A DNA stretch of 64,000 nucleotides. Origin: Pseudarthrobacter cellobiosi (GTDB lineage: Bacteria; Actinomycetota; Actinomycetes; Actinomycetales; Micrococcaceae). Under the pieces are notes generated by a model, which saw only the letters and a program-made list of their open reading frames with translations, had not been told where the DNA came from and did not search any database. The stretch spans positions 1-64,000 of the forward strand of contig NZ_JAMXBJ010000038.1 of assembly GCF_023913755.1 (NCBI RefSeq). Reading direction: 5' to 3'. Both the position numbers and the translations under genes were made by a program. Each line of letters opens with the position of its first letter. Position 1 is the first letter of the stretch. Shown in pieces: positions 25,977 through 34,542 of this stretch.

Positions 25977-28622
25977 CTATACCTCGTTCTCGGCGCGGGG
26001 CCGCATGGGGATGGAGGCGCCGATCAGGACCGGCTGTTGGACCGCGCGGCTCTTTTCCTCCGCGGGGGCAGGGCGCATCTGGCCACGCTCGTCGGAGACG
26101 AAGGTGATGGAGTCATCCTTCTGGTCTGGCGCGTTGACGAAGGACCGGAACCGGCGCAGGCGCTCGGGGTCCTTGAGGGTGTCCGCCCATTCGTCCACGT
26201 AGGTGTCAACGTGCTTGGCCATGGCGGCTTCAAGTTCCTCGGCGATGCCCAGGGTGTCCTTGACCACCACGTCCTCGACGTGCCTGATGCCGCCGTCGAG
26301 TTCTTCCTGCCAGCGCGCGGTGCGCTGAAGGCGGTCCGCCGTGCGGATGTAGTACATGAAGTAGCGGTCGATGTACTTAAGCAGGGTTTCGTCGTCGAGG
26401 TCCTTGGCTAGGAGCTGGGCGTGGGCCGGGGTGGCACCGCCGTTGCCGCCGACGTAGAGGTTCCAGCCGTCGGCCGTGGCGATCACGCCGACGTCCTTGC
26501 CGCGGGCCTCGGCGCATTCACGGGCACAGCCGGAGACGCCCATCTTGAGCTTGTGCGGGCTGCGGAGGCCGCGGTACCGGAGCTCCAGCTGGATGGCCAT
26601 GGCCACCGAATCCTGGACACCGAAGCGGCACCAGGTGGAACCGACGCAGGACTTCACGGTGCGCAGGCTCTTGCCGTACGCCTGGCCGGATTCGAAGCCG
26701 GCGTCCACCAGTTCCTTCCAGATTTCCGGGAGCTCTTCCAGCCGGGCACCGAACATGTCGATCCGCTGGCCGCCGGTGATCTTGGTGTACAGGTTGTACT
26801 TCTCGGCCACGGCGGCGATGACGCCGAGCTTCTTGGGGGTGATTTCACCGCCAGCGATGCGGGGGACCACCGAGTAGGTGCCGTCCTTCTGCATGTTGGC
26901 GAGGGCGCGGTCGTTGGTGTCCTGCAGGGTGCCGCGGCCGGCGTCAAGGACGTAGGCGCTGTTCTGGCTGGCCAGGATGTTGGCGATGGTGGGCTTGCAG
27001 ATGTCGCAGCCGGCGCCGGTGCCGTACTTGGCCATGATCTCTTCGAAGGAGGTCACTTCCAGGACACGGATGGCGTCGAAGAGTTCCTGGCGGGACAGCT
27101 CGATGTGCTCGCAGAGTGCCTTGGAGACCTCGACGCCGGACTTGGTGAGTTCGGTTTCCAGCAGCTTCTTGAGCATCGGGACGCAGGAACCGCAGCTGGT
27201 TCCGGCGCGGGTGCAGCCCTTGAGCTCGCCAAGTTCCTGGACGGGGGCGTTGCCGTCGCAGGCGCCGCAGCCGTTGATGGTGTCGCGGATGGTGCCGGCG
27301 GCCACGTTGTTGCAGGAACACAGGATGGCGTCGTCCGGGAGTTCGGATTCCGGAGCGTCGCCGCCGCCGGCCGCGCTCAGGTAAGCGCCGGGTTCAGCAG
27401 CGAGCTCGCGGCCCAGGAGCGGACGCAGGCTCATGTACGGGGAAGCGTCGCCTACGAAGATGCCGCCCAGGAGGGTCTTTGCGTCGTCGGTGGTGACGAT
27501 CTTCTGGTAGACACCGCGGGCGGGGTCGGCATAGACGATTTCAAGGGAGTGTTCGGTCTTGGCGAACCCGTCACCGAAGCTGGCAACGTCAACGCCGGAG
27601 AGCTTGAGCTTGGTGGCAGTATCGAAGCCGGGGAACGTTGCCTGGCCGCCGTGGAGGCGGTCTGCCACGATCTCCGCCATGGTGTTGGCCGGTGCAACGA
27701 GGCCCAGGCACATGCCACCGTAGTTGGCGACCTCACCGATGGCCCAGATGCCTTCCACCTCGGTGGCGCAGAAGTCGTTGATGACCACGCCGCCGCGCTG
27801 GCCCAGGCTGAACACCTGCTCTTCCCCTTCGGCTGCGCGGAAGAGTTCATCGCGCGGCCGGACGCCGATGGCGACGATCACGAGGTCAGCGTCGATAATG
27901 CGGCCGTCTGCCATGAGGACACCGGTGACCTGGCCGTCGTCGTCGGACAATACTTCCGAAGGGAACACGCCGCCGTGGACTGCGAAGCCTTTGGCCTTGA
28001 TGAGCCGGCCCATTGCCTGGCCAGCGCCTTCGTCCAGCTGTGTGGCCATCAGCCACTGCGATCCGTCGATGACGATCGGGTTGGCGCCCAGCTGCTCCGT
28101 GCCGGCGGCCGATTCGAGTCCGAGGAGGCCTCCACCGATAGTGACGGCGTTGACCTTGCGGCCCAGCTTCTCCGTGAGCCCGGTAATGGCCTCGTTGATG
28201 GCCCAGACGTCTTCGAGCGTGCGGTAGACGTGCGTGTGCTCGGCGCCGGGGATGGGGAGGCGTGCGGCATTCGAGCCGGTGGCGACCACCAGGTCGTCGT
28301 ATTCGAAGATGCTGCCGGCAGCGGTCTCAACCGTCTTTGCTTCGGCATTGATCTTGACCACGCGCTCGCCGGTCTTCAGAGTCAGGGAGTCGTGGTCCCA
28401 CATTGAGGCAGAGCCCAAGGTGAGGTCCACGCTGCTGTCCGTCAGTGCCTTGGAGAGCGCCACGCGGTCGTACGGGAGGTGGGCTTCTTCCGTGAGGACC
28501 GTGACGTCCCAGCCCTCAAGGCCCCGGGTGTGCATGGCATCGGCGAAGCGGTGGGCAGCAGGGCCGCCACCGGCGACGACGATCCGGCGCGTTGCCGTCT
28601 GGCTTGAAGTCTGTTCGGTCAC
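25977..28622 (-). CDS. nirB: NAD(P)H-nitrite reductase large subunit
   Basis: An 881-residue cytoplasmic enzyme that reduces nitrite to ammonium. In order: an FAD/NAD(P)H reductase domain (IVVAGGGPAAHRF, VVATGSNAARLP, IWAIGEVANY), a BFD-like [2Fe-2S] domain (ILCSCNNVAAGTI, CTRAGTSCGSC), a second Cys pair (GAGCDICKP), then ferredoxin/siroheme half-domains with cluster ligands KSCVGSTWCRFG and GVSGCARECAE. The GTG at 28622 has AAAGG six bases upstream; an ATG 21 codons further up is the alternative. First gene of the nirB-cobA-nnaR unit. Unusually, nirD is divergent and not downstream. A set of 11-bp-phased GlnR-like boxes lies 82 bp upstream. Confidence 0.97.
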   Translation of the reverse strand: MTEQTSSQTATRRIVVAGGGPAAHRFADAMHTRGLEGWDVTVLTEEAHLPYDRVALSKALTDSSVDLTLGSASMWDHDSLTLKTGERVVKINAEAKTVETAAGSIFEYDDLVVATGSNAARLPIPGAEHTHVYRTLEDVWAINEAITGLTEKLGRKVNAVTIGGGLLGLESAAGTEQLGANPIVIDGSQWLMATQLDEGAGQAMGRLIKAKGFAVHGGVFPSEVLSDDDGQVTGVLMADGRIIDADLVIVAIGVRPRDELFRAAEGEEQVFSLGQRGGVVINDFCATEVEGIWAIGEVANYGGMCLGLVAPANTMAEIVADRLHGGQATFPGFDTATKLKLSGVDVASFGDGFAKTEHSLEIVYADPARGVYQKIVTTDDAKTLLGGIFVGDASPYMSLRPLLGRELAAEPGAYLSAAGGGDAPESELPDDAILCSCNNVAAGTIRDTINGCGACDGNAPVQELGELKGCTRAGTSCGSCVPMLKKLLETELTKSGVEVSKALCEHIELSRQELFDAIRVLEVTSFEEIMAKYGTGAGCDICKPTIANILASQNSAYVLDAGRGTLQDTNDRALANMQKDGTYSVVPRIAGGEITPKKLGVIAAVAEKYNLYTKITGGQRIDMFGARLEELPEIWKELVDAGFESGQAYGKSLRTVKSCVGSTWCRFGVQDSVAMAIQLELRYRGLRSPHKLKMGVSGCARECAEARGKDVGVIATADGWNLYVGGNGGATPAHAQLLAKDLDDETLLKYIDRYFMYYIRTADRLQRTARWQEELDGGIRHVEDVVVKDTLGIAEELEAAMAKHVDTYVDEWADTLKDPERLRRFRSFVNAPDQKDDSITFVSDERGQMRPAPAEEKSRAVQQPVLIGASIPMRPRAENEV

Positions 28623-28703
28623 TGTGGGCCTTTCGCATGTGCCGCAGACGATGTTCTGCGACTTTCTCTGACGAGGTGTGTCCATCCAGACTAGGTAGCC
28701 GCA

Positions 28704-28741
28704 GTTTCGCTTCAGTTTCCCTTATGTTTCGTAGGCTTAAC
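28704..28741 (-). promoter_or_regulatory. predicted GlnR operator for nirB/nirD
   Basis: On the plus strand GTTTC occurs at 28704, 28715 and 28726, then TTAAC at 28737, each separated by exactly six bases (11-bp period). Read toward nirB this is GTTAA-n6-GAAAC-n6-GAAAC-n6-GAAAC. The known actinobacterial GlnR box is gTnAC-n6-GaAAC repeated at 11-bp spacing. It lies in the 265-bp divergent region between nirB and nirD. Confidence 0.65.
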
Positions 28742-28887
28742 TTCTGCATCACGAACGCGTTTCCGATCGGGTGAGGTCTCTTTTACGCGCTGGACACATT
28801 CACTGCACGCCTTTGAAACACCCGTTGCCTAAGTTGTTTGGTATGGCCATAGAGGTGGCCAATCAAGCACGGGGAGAGGAGCCGGAC

Positions 28888-29250
28888 ATGACGGCAACAC
28901 TGGAACTTGGGGCGCTCGCCGCCGATACCGTTACCTGGCACCGGGTCTGCGCCGTGGACGAGCTAGAGCTTGCCTGGGGCGAAGCAGCGCTCATTGAAGG
29001 CCGCCAGGTGGCACTCTTCCGGACCGGCCCCAGTGAGGTTTTTGCGGTGGCCCAGGAAGATCCGGCCACCGGCGCCCACGTAATGGCCCGCGGCATTCTG
29101 GGTTCACGCGGCACCCGCCCCACCATCGCTTCGCCGCTGCACAAAGAGGTCTACGACCTGGAAACCGGCGAATGCTTCGGAACCGCCGCGGTGCGCCTGG
29201 AAACGTTCAGCACCCGCATTTCCGACGGTTTCATCGAAGTCGCGGTCTAG
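28888..29250 (+). CDS. nirD: nitrite reductase small subunit
   Basis: A 120-residue protein with the Rieske-like fold of NirD (WHRVCAVDELELAWGEAALI, VFAVAQEDPATGAHVMARGI, IASPLHKEVYDLETGECF). The Cys-His cluster ligands of true Rieske proteins are missing, as is normal for NirD, which assists NirB without binding a cluster. GAGAGGAG lies seven bases before the ATG at 28888; the frame is open further upstream but lacks a site there. It is transcribed away from nirB, an unusual split of nirBD. Confidence 0.93.
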   Translation: MTATLELGALAADTVTWHRVCAVDELELAWGEAALIEGRQVALFRTGPSEVFAVAQEDPATGAHVMARGILGSRGTRPTIASPLHKEVYDLETGECFGTAAVRLETFSTRISDGFIEVAV

Positions 29251-29361
29251 GCCAAGGATCCGGCCGACCTGCGTTGAGCTGTCCTGCCCCGCAATAGCGG
29301 TGTGGGCCAGCAACGGTCATGCGGGGCGCGGCCGTCCTTACGCGAAGGGCGGGTCGAAACG

Positions 29362-31119
29362 TTAGAGCCCGAGGGCCTCGCGGACATCGCCGAGCACATT
29401 GTCCAGGGCGGTCCGGGCTGCCTGCCGGGCTTCCGGCAGTTCGGCCGCTGACTCAACCGGGAGGATGACTTCCAGGTAGCACTTAAGCTTGGGCTCGGTG
29501 CCGCTGGGCCGGATGATGACCCGGGTCTCGTCCCGGGTCAGATACAGCAGGCCATCGGTGGGCGGCAAGTGCTCGCTCCCTTCGGCCAGGTCCACGAAGG
29601 TTTCAACAGCGGACGAACCGAACGAATGGGGCGGGCTCACCCGGAGCCGGTTCATCATGGCGTCCAGCAGGCCAAGATCCGCCACTCGGATGCTCAGTTG
29701 GTCGCTGGCGTGCAGCCCGTGCTGAAGGTAGAGCTCATCCAGGGTGTCGAAGATGGTCTTTCCGTCCGCCTTGGCAGCGGCGGCCATTTCCGCGATGAGG
29801 ACCGCGGCAGAGATCCCGTCCTTGTCCCGGACCAGTTCCGGAGCACAGCAATAGCCCAGGGCTTCCTCGTAGCCGTAGACCAGCCCGGGCACCCGGGAAA
29901 TCCATTTGAACCCGGTCAGCGTTTCCTCATGCTCGTACCCGGCCGCCGAGGCGATGCGCGAGAGCAGTCGCGAGGACACAATCGAATTGGCGAAGACGCC
30001 GGGCCCTTCGCCACTGCCTGCTTCAACCGTACTGCCGGTGCCGGCTGCCAGCCGGGCCACAATGTGCGCTCCCAGCAGCGCGCCCACCTCGTCGCCGCGC
30101 AGCATGCGCCAGGCGCCGGTGTCAGGATCCTTCGCCGCCACGGCTGCGCGGTCCGCATCCGGATCGTTGGCCAGGACGATATCGGCGTCGACGCGGGCGG
30201 CGGTTTCCAATGCCAGGTCCAAGGCGCCCGGTTCCTCCGGATTGGGAAAGTTCACCGTGGGAAAGTCGGGATCCGGCTCAGCCTGTTCGGCCACCAGGGT
30301 GACATCGGCAAAGCCGGCAGCTTTCAGCACTGCCACGGCAGTTTCGCCGCCGACGCCGTGCATGGGGGTCAGGACAATCCGCAGGTCGCGGGACGGGAAG
30401 CGGGCCGCATCAGCGAGTGCCGCCGTCGCGCGTTCATAATCCGCCGCAACCGACGGATCCAGGACCGTCCAGCCGTCCGCGGCAAGGGTGATGGTTTCCA
30501 GGGCGCCCACGGCATCGATCCGCGCGGCGATCCGGGCGTCGTAGGGCGCCACGATCTGCGCACCGCGGCCGCTGTCCTCCACGGCATGGCGGCCCAGGTA
30601 CACCTTGTATCCGTTGTCCTGCGGAGGATTATGGCTTGCCGTCACCATCACGCCGCCGTCGCAATCGAGGGCCCGCACGGCGAAAGCGAGCAGCGGGGTG
30701 GGCAGCGCGGACGGCATCAGGAAAGTTTCAATCCCGGCGGCCGTGAAGATGGCCGCCGTTTCCTCGGCGAAGATGTCCGAGTTGTAGCGGGCGTCATAGC
30801 CGACGACGGCGCGTGGCCGGGTCCCGGGCGCGGCCTCACCCACCGCATCAACGAGGAAGATGGCGAGGCCGGCGGCGGCGCGGCGCACCACGACGCGGTT
30901 CATCCGGTTCGGCCCAGCGCCCAAGGCGGCGCGGAGGCCTGCGGTGCCGAACTGCAGCGTGCCGCTGAAGCTGTCGGCGAGCTCTTGCGACGCTGCGGGC
31001 GAGCCCTCCTCCGCGAGTTGCAGCAGCTCTGTGAGCTCTGCGGCTGTGGCGGGATCCGGATCTTTGGCCGCCCATTCGCGGGCGTGGCTGAACAAGGAAG
31101 CGGCATCGGAGGACGTCAT
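29362..31119 (-). CDS. phospho-sugar mutase (phosphoglucomutase/phosphomannomutase)
   Basis: A 585-residue alpha-D-phosphohexomutase with four domains. The phosphoserine loop is GVMVTASHNPPQDNGYKVY. The metal-binding loop is NDPDADRAAVA. The sugar-binding segment is GFKWISRVPG with GYEEALGY. The phosphate-binding loop near the end is RPSGTEPKLKCYLEV. Length resembles PgcA and PmmB types, so glucose-1-phosphate or mannose-1-phosphate interconversion is likely, and possibly deoxyribose/ribose phosphate. The ATG at 31119 has no Shine-Dalgarno and a TAGCGT hexamer seven bases upstream, suggesting a leaderless message. Divergent from an Rrf2 regulator. Confidence 0.93.
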   Translation of the reverse strand: MTSSDAASLFSHAREWAAKDPDPATAAELTELLQLAEEGSPAASQELADSFSGTLQFGTAGLRAALGAGPNRMNRVVVRRAAAGLAIFLVDAVGEAAPGTRPRAVVGYDARYNSDIFAEETAAIFTAAGIETFLMPSALPTPLLAFAVRALDCDGGVMVTASHNPPQDNGYKVYLGRHAVEDSGRGAQIVAPYDARIAARIDAVGALETITLAADGWTVLDPSVAADYERATAALADAARFPSRDLRIVLTPMHGVGGETAVAVLKAAGFADVTLVAEQAEPDPDFPTVNFPNPEEPGALDLALETAARVDADIVLANDPDADRAAVAAKDPDTGAWRMLRGDEVGALLGAHIVARLAAGTGSTVEAGSGEGPGVFANSIVSSRLLSRIASAAGYEHEETLTGFKWISRVPGLVYGYEEALGYCCAPELVRDKDGISAAVLIAEMAAAAKADGKTIFDTLDELYLQHGLHASDQLSIRVADLGLLDAMMNRLRVSPPHSFGSSAVETFVDLAEGSEHLPPTDGLLYLTRDETRVIIRPSGTEPKLKCYLEVILPVESAAELPEARQAARTALDNVLGDVREALGL

Positions 31120-31195
31120 GCGGTCAACGCTATCGTCATTGCTCCAGGAACTGTGCCGGAACACTCGCCCGTGACAGCGGAAAGCAGCGAAATCC

Positions 31196-31231
31196 TTGCA
31201 GTAAATTTTCTGGACAAGTAATGTCGCGAAT
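31196..31231 (+). promoter_or_regulatory. promoter of the Rrf2 regulator gene
   Basis: TTGCAG (31196-31201), a 17-bp spacer and TAATGT (31219-31224) form a near-consensus housekeeping promoter. The ATG is seven bases after the -10 element, so the transcript should begin at the start codon. Confidence 0.7.
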
Positions 31232-31717
31232 ATGAAACTGGGGCAGGGCGTTGAGTGGGGGCTGCATAGCTGCGTCAACATGTCCTGGACCGCGCCGGGG
31301 GAGGCCGTCAGCAGCGCACGGCTGGCCGAGTTCTACAAGCTTCCCGCCGCGTACCTGAACAAGCAGCTCCAGGCCATGGTGCGGGCCGGGATCCTGACCT
31401 CGGTGTCCGGCCCGCGGGGCGGCTTCTCGCTGGCCAGGCGTCCGGACCGGATTTCCGTCCTTGATGTGGTCCTGGCCATCGAAGGAAAGAACCATGCCTT
31501 CCGGTGCGAAGGCATCGCCAAGGACGCCCCGGGCGCGAGCATGGACGCCGACTACGCCCGCACCTGCCTTATTTCGCAGACCATGCGCCACGCCGAAGTC
31601 ACATGGCGGACTGAGCTGTCCCGGCAGAGCATTGCCGGGATCGCCCAGTCCATCGAGCGCCGGTTTCCCGAGGCCCGGGAGGCCACCGTCCTGCAGCTCG
31701 TCGGTCCGCGAACCTGA
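31232..31717 (+). CDS. Rrf2 family transcriptional regulator
   Basis: A 161-residue winged-helix regulator. The N-terminal half has the Rrf2 HTH and wing (ARLAEFYKLPAAYLNKQLQAMVRAGILTSVSGPRGGF). The C-terminal part has two cysteines (FRCEG, ARTCLIS) where Fe-S-binding members such as NsrR or RsrR carry three ligands, so a cluster or redox sensor is possible but not certain. It starts on a leaderless message and is divergent from the phospho-sugar mutase. Its target is unknown. Confidence 0.92.
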   Translation: MKLGQGVEWGLHSCVNMSWTAPGEAVSSARLAEFYKLPAAYLNKQLQAMVRAGILTSVSGPRGGFSLARRPDRISVLDVVLAIEGKNHAFRCEGIAKDAPGASMDADYARTCLISQTMRHAEVTWRTELSRQSIAGIAQSIERRFPEAREATVLQLVGPRT

Positions 31718-31729
31718 CCAGCCCTACAT

Positions 31730-31791
31730 CAACGCGGGGTCACTAAACGCCCATGGGAAGCCTCGGATGGGCGCTAAGTGACCCCGCGTTG
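31730..31791. terminator. long inverted repeat between convergent genes
   Basis: CAACGCGGGGTCACT (31730-31744) and AGTGACCCCGCGTTG (31777-31791) are perfect 15-bp arms, and GCCCAT (31749-31754) with ATGGGC (31767-31772) extends the stem inward. It lies between the Rrf2 and punA stops and can terminate both. Its length and symmetry also suit a dispersed intergenic element. Confidence 0.75.
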
Positions 31792-31793
31792 TC

Positions 31794-32612
31794 CTAAAGC
31801 TTGGCGATGATGCCCGCCAGCAGCTTGGAGATGCGCGGTCCGGCGGCCTGGCCGGACTCGATGACTTCCTGGTGGCTCAGCGGCATGGCGCTGATGCCGG
31901 CCGCGAGGTTGGTGACCAGCGAAATTCCGAACACTTCCATGCCTGCGTGCCGGCCGGCGATCGCTTCCAAAGCAGTGGACATGCCCACCAGGTCCGCGCC
32001 GATCCGCTTGGCGTACTGGACTTCGGCCGGTGTTTCGTAATGCGGTCCGCTGAACTGGGCATAGACGCCTTCCTCCAGCGAGGAGTCCACTTCACGGGCG
32101 AGGGCACGGATGCGCGGGCTGTACAGATCCGTCAGATCAACGAACGTTGCGCCTTCAAGCGGGGACGTGGCGGTGAGGTTGATGTGATCTTTGATGAGGA
32201 CCGGGGTGCCCGGCGTCCAGCTTTCGTTCAGCCCTCCGCAGCCGTTGGTGAGGACCAGGGTTTTGCAGCCGGCAGCGGCAGCGGTGCGGATGCCGTGGAC
32301 CACGGCGCGGACGCCTTTGCCCTCGTAGTAGTGCGTCCGTGCGCCCAGGACCAGCGCGCGTTTGCCCTCTTTGGTCAGGACGGAGCGGATGGTGCCGACG
32401 TGCCCTTCGACCGCGGGGGCGTGGAAGCCCGGGACGGTGTCGGCGGTCAGGGTGGCGGTGGTCTCGCCGATGAGGTCGGCGGCTTCGGCCCAGCCTGAGC
32501 CCAGGACGAGAGCGACGTCGTGATTGTCCACCCCGGTCTCCTGCGCGATGTACTCAGCGGCAGAGCGCGCGGCGGCGAAAGGGTCCGTGTTCTGGAAGTC
32601 TGTATTACTCAC
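31794..32612 (-). CDS. punA: purine nucleoside phosphorylase
   Basis: A 272-residue enzyme that converts purine (deoxy)nucleosides plus phosphate to base and (deoxy)ribose-1-phosphate. The trimeric PNP pattern is clear: LVLGSGWAEAAD, the phosphate site GARTHYYEGKG, LTNGCGGLNESW, the ribose and base site FSGPHYETPAEV and VGMSTALEAIAGRHAGMEV. The GTG start at 32612 lacks a Shine-Dalgarno and has a TAACTT/GATAAC hexamer just upstream, consistent with a leaderless start. It is divergent from the LpdA-like flavoprotein. Confidence 0.94.
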   Translation of the reverse strand: MSNTDFQNTDPFAAARSAAEYIAQETGVDNHDVALVLGSGWAEAADLIGETTATLTADTVPGFHAPAVEGHVGTIRSVLTKEGKRALVLGARTHYYEGKGVRAVVHGIRTAAAAGCKTLVLTNGCGGLNESWTPGTPVLIKDHINLTATSPLEGATFVDLTDLYSPRIRALAREVDSSLEEGVYAQFSGPHYETPAEVQYAKRIGADLVGMSTALEAIAGRHAGMEVFGISLVTNLAAGISAMPLSHQEVIESGQAAGPRISKLLAGIIAKL

Positions 32613-32739
32613 TGGTACAAGTTATCGTGCTGGTGCCGCTGTGCACAGTGGCAACAGCGTCGCGCCGGGCCGCAGACGGCACCGTGACGGGGCACTCGTT
32701 ATTGGTGGTCCCTGCGCAGATGCGCGAGAATGGTTGATT

Positions 32740-34155
32740 GTGACTACGCACCCTGATTTCAGCTCACCCCGGATCGCAATCCTCGGAGGTGGCCCCGGCG
32801 GATACGAAGCCGCTATGGTCGCTGCCTCGCTGGGGGCGCAGGTCACCATCATCGAACGCGCGGGCATGGGCGGCTCCGCCGTGCTGACCGACGTCGTGCC
32901 TTCCAAGACCCTGATCGCGACGGCGGATCTGATGACCCGCGTCGGTGAGGCGGGCGAGCTGGGAGTGAAGTTCGACGTCGACGGCGGCGACTTTGTGCCG
33001 GCGATGCGCGCCGACCTCAAACACATCAACGACCGCCTGCTGGGCCTTGCCCGCCAACAGTCCACCGACATCTCCACCGGACTTGAGCACCAAAACGTCC
33101 GCATCCTGCTTGGTTCGGGCAAGCTCCTGGACAACCACACCATCGAGGTCCTGACCGCTGACGGCACCGAAATCGTGGAAGCGGACACCATCCTGCTGGC
33201 CGTCGGCGCGCATCCCCGCGAGCTGCCCACCGCGCGGCCGGACGGGGAACGCATCCTGAACTGGGCGCAGATCTACAACCTTGACGAGCTTCCCGAGGAA
33301 CTGATTGTCGTGGGCTCCGGTGTCACCGGTGCCGAGTTCGCCTCGGCCTACAACGGCCTGGGCTCCAAAGTCACCCTGATCTCCAGCCGTGACCGGGTGC
33401 TGCCCGGCTCGGACACCGACGCCGCGGAGGTGCTGGAGGAAGTCTTCGAGCGCCGCGGTGTGCGGGTCCTGTCCCGCGCCCGTGCCGAAACCGTCGAGCG
33501 GACCGACGACGGCGTGGTGGTCACCCTTGGTGACGGATCGAAAGTCACCGGCAGCCACTGCCTGGTCTGCGTGGGCTCCATCCCGAACACCGCGGGCATC
33601 GGCCTTGAAGAGGCCGGCGTGGCCCTCACCGAGAGCGGCCATATAAAGGTCGACGGCGTCTCCCGCACCACGGCGCCGAACATCTACGCCGCCGGCGACT
33701 GCACCGGCGTGCTGGCTTTGGCCTCGGTGGCCGCAATGCAGGGCCGGATCGCGATCGCCCATTTCCTGGGCGACAGCGTTATGCCGCTCAAGCTTCACCA
33801 GGTGGCGTCGAACATCTTCACCTCACCCGAGATCGCGAACGTGGGCGTCTCCGAGGCCGAGATCCAGTCCGGCAAATACCAGGGCGACATCGTCAAGCTG
33901 TCGCTCAAGAGCAATGCCCGCGCCAAAATGCGCAATCACAAGGACGGCTTCGTCAAGATCTTCGCCCGTAAGGGCTCTGGCACCGTGATTGGCGGTGTTG
34001 TGGTGGGGCCGAACGCTTCCGAGCTGATCTTCGCCATCTCCCTTGCGGTCACCCAGAAGCTGCACGTCGACGACGTCGCCAGCACCTTCACTGTGTACCC
34101 GTCACTGAGCGGTTCCATCTCGGAAGCGGCGCGGCGCCTGCACGTCCGCATGTAA
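32740..34155 (+). CDS. LpdA-like NAD(P)H-quinone dehydrogenase
   Basis: A 471-residue flavoprotein of the pyridine nucleotide-disulfide oxidoreductase fold: FAD motif IAILGGGPGGYEAAM, NAD(P) motif LIVVGSGVTGAEFASAY, second FAD motif IYAAGDCTGV and a dimerisation domain (TVYPSLSGSISEAARRL). The redox-active disulfide found in lipoamide dehydrogenase is missing; the segment reads GGSAVLTDVVPSK without either cysteine, as in mycobacterial LpdA, which reduces quinones. The GTG at 32740 is a best guess; the longer frame to 32524 overlaps punA antisense and is not favoured. Confidence 0.88.
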   Translation: MTTHPDFSSPRIAILGGGPGGYEAAMVAASLGAQVTIIERAGMGGSAVLTDVVPSKTLIATADLMTRVGEAGELGVKFDVDGGDFVPAMRADLKHINDRLLGLARQQSTDISTGLEHQNVRILLGSGKLLDNHTIEVLTADGTEIVEADTILLAVGAHPRELPTARPDGERILNWAQIYNLDELPEELIVVGSGVTGAEFASAYNGLGSKVTLISSRDRVLPGSDTDAAEVLEEVFERRGVRVLSRARAETVERTDDGVVVTLGDGSKVTGSHCLVCVGSIPNTAGIGLEEAGVALTESGHIKVDGVSRTTAPNIYAAGDCTGVLALASVAAMQGRIAIAHFLGDSVMPLKLHQVASNIFTSPEIANVGVSEAEIQSGKYQGDIVKLSLKSNARAKMRNHKDGFVKIFARKGSGTVIGGVVVGPNASELIFAISLAVTQKLHVDDVASTFTVYPSLSGSISEAARRLHVRM

Positions 34156-34160
34156 GTACC

Positions 34161-34182
34161 GGTGGTTGAGCCTGCCGAAACC
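34161..34182 (+). repeat. copy of the GGTTGAGCCTGTCGAAACC dispersed repeat
   Basis: GGTGGTTGAGCCTGCCGAAACC begins five bases after the LpdA-like stop codon. It matches the copies at 3627 and 53239 with one or two changes. Confidence 0.8.
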
Positions 34183-34233
34183 CGAGGGACCCGGCAGTCT
34201 CCATCGCCGGCAATCTCGGGTAGCGTGGCGGGC

Positions 34234-34419
34234 ATGACTACAGCTCTGGAGCGGCCGCGCAGCGGAAAAATCATCGGTGGGGTTTGTGCCGCCCTGTCAG
34301 CCCGATTCGGGATCCCGAAGTTCCTGGTCAGGCTCGGGTTTGTGATCTTTGGCCTGGTGGGGATCGGCGAGCTGGTCTACATCGCGCTGTGGATCATGAT
34401 CCCCAAGGCCCCGGCGTAG
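34234..34419 (+). CDS. PspC domain membrane protein
   Basis: A 61-residue PspC-only protein. It has a short basic N-terminus, then RPRSGKIIGGVCAALSARFGIP, a family hallmark, then a hydrophobic segment (FLVRLGFVIFGLVGIGELVYIALWIMIP). PspC proteins sit in the membrane and take part in envelope stress or phage-shock responses. TAGCGT at 34221-34226 lies seven bases before the ATG and there is no Shine-Dalgarno, so the message is probably leaderless. It stands alone. Confidence 0.88.
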   Translation: MTTALERPRSGKIIGGVCAALSARFGIPKFLVRLGFVIFGLVGIGELVYIALWIMIPKAPA

Positions 34420-34480
34420 AGCAGGGCCTGCCCAGACCAGGGCCCGGGCGAGAAAGCACACCGGCCGCTACGCTTGGTGG

Positions 34481-34528
34481 GTGGAAATTCGAGCTGTCCT
34501 CTTCGATCTGGACAACACCCTGGGGCTC
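34481..34528 (+). pseudogene. truncated 5 prime end of a HAD-like hydrolase gene
   Basis: A GTG at 34481 opens the sequence EIRAVLFDLDNTL, which carries HAD motif I (DxDNT). After about 15 codons the frame enters the 3 prime end of the nasB gene lying antisense and no HAD-like sequence follows. TACGCT lies about seven bases before the GTG, so an original leaderless promoter seems preserved. The remnant suggests that a rearrangement joined the nitrate-reductase block to this site and removed the rest of the hydrolase. Confidence 0.65.
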
Positions 34529-34542
34529 AGCTACCCATGCTT

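Noticed and set aside
26421..28406. 661-codon open frame antisense to nirB
   Set aside because: The opposite strand encodes all NirB domains; the antisense frame only reflects codon bias.
32524..32739. N-terminal extension of the LpdA-like protein
   Set aside because: It overlaps the punA coding region on the other strand and has no flavoprotein sequence; FAD-fold residues begin after 32740.
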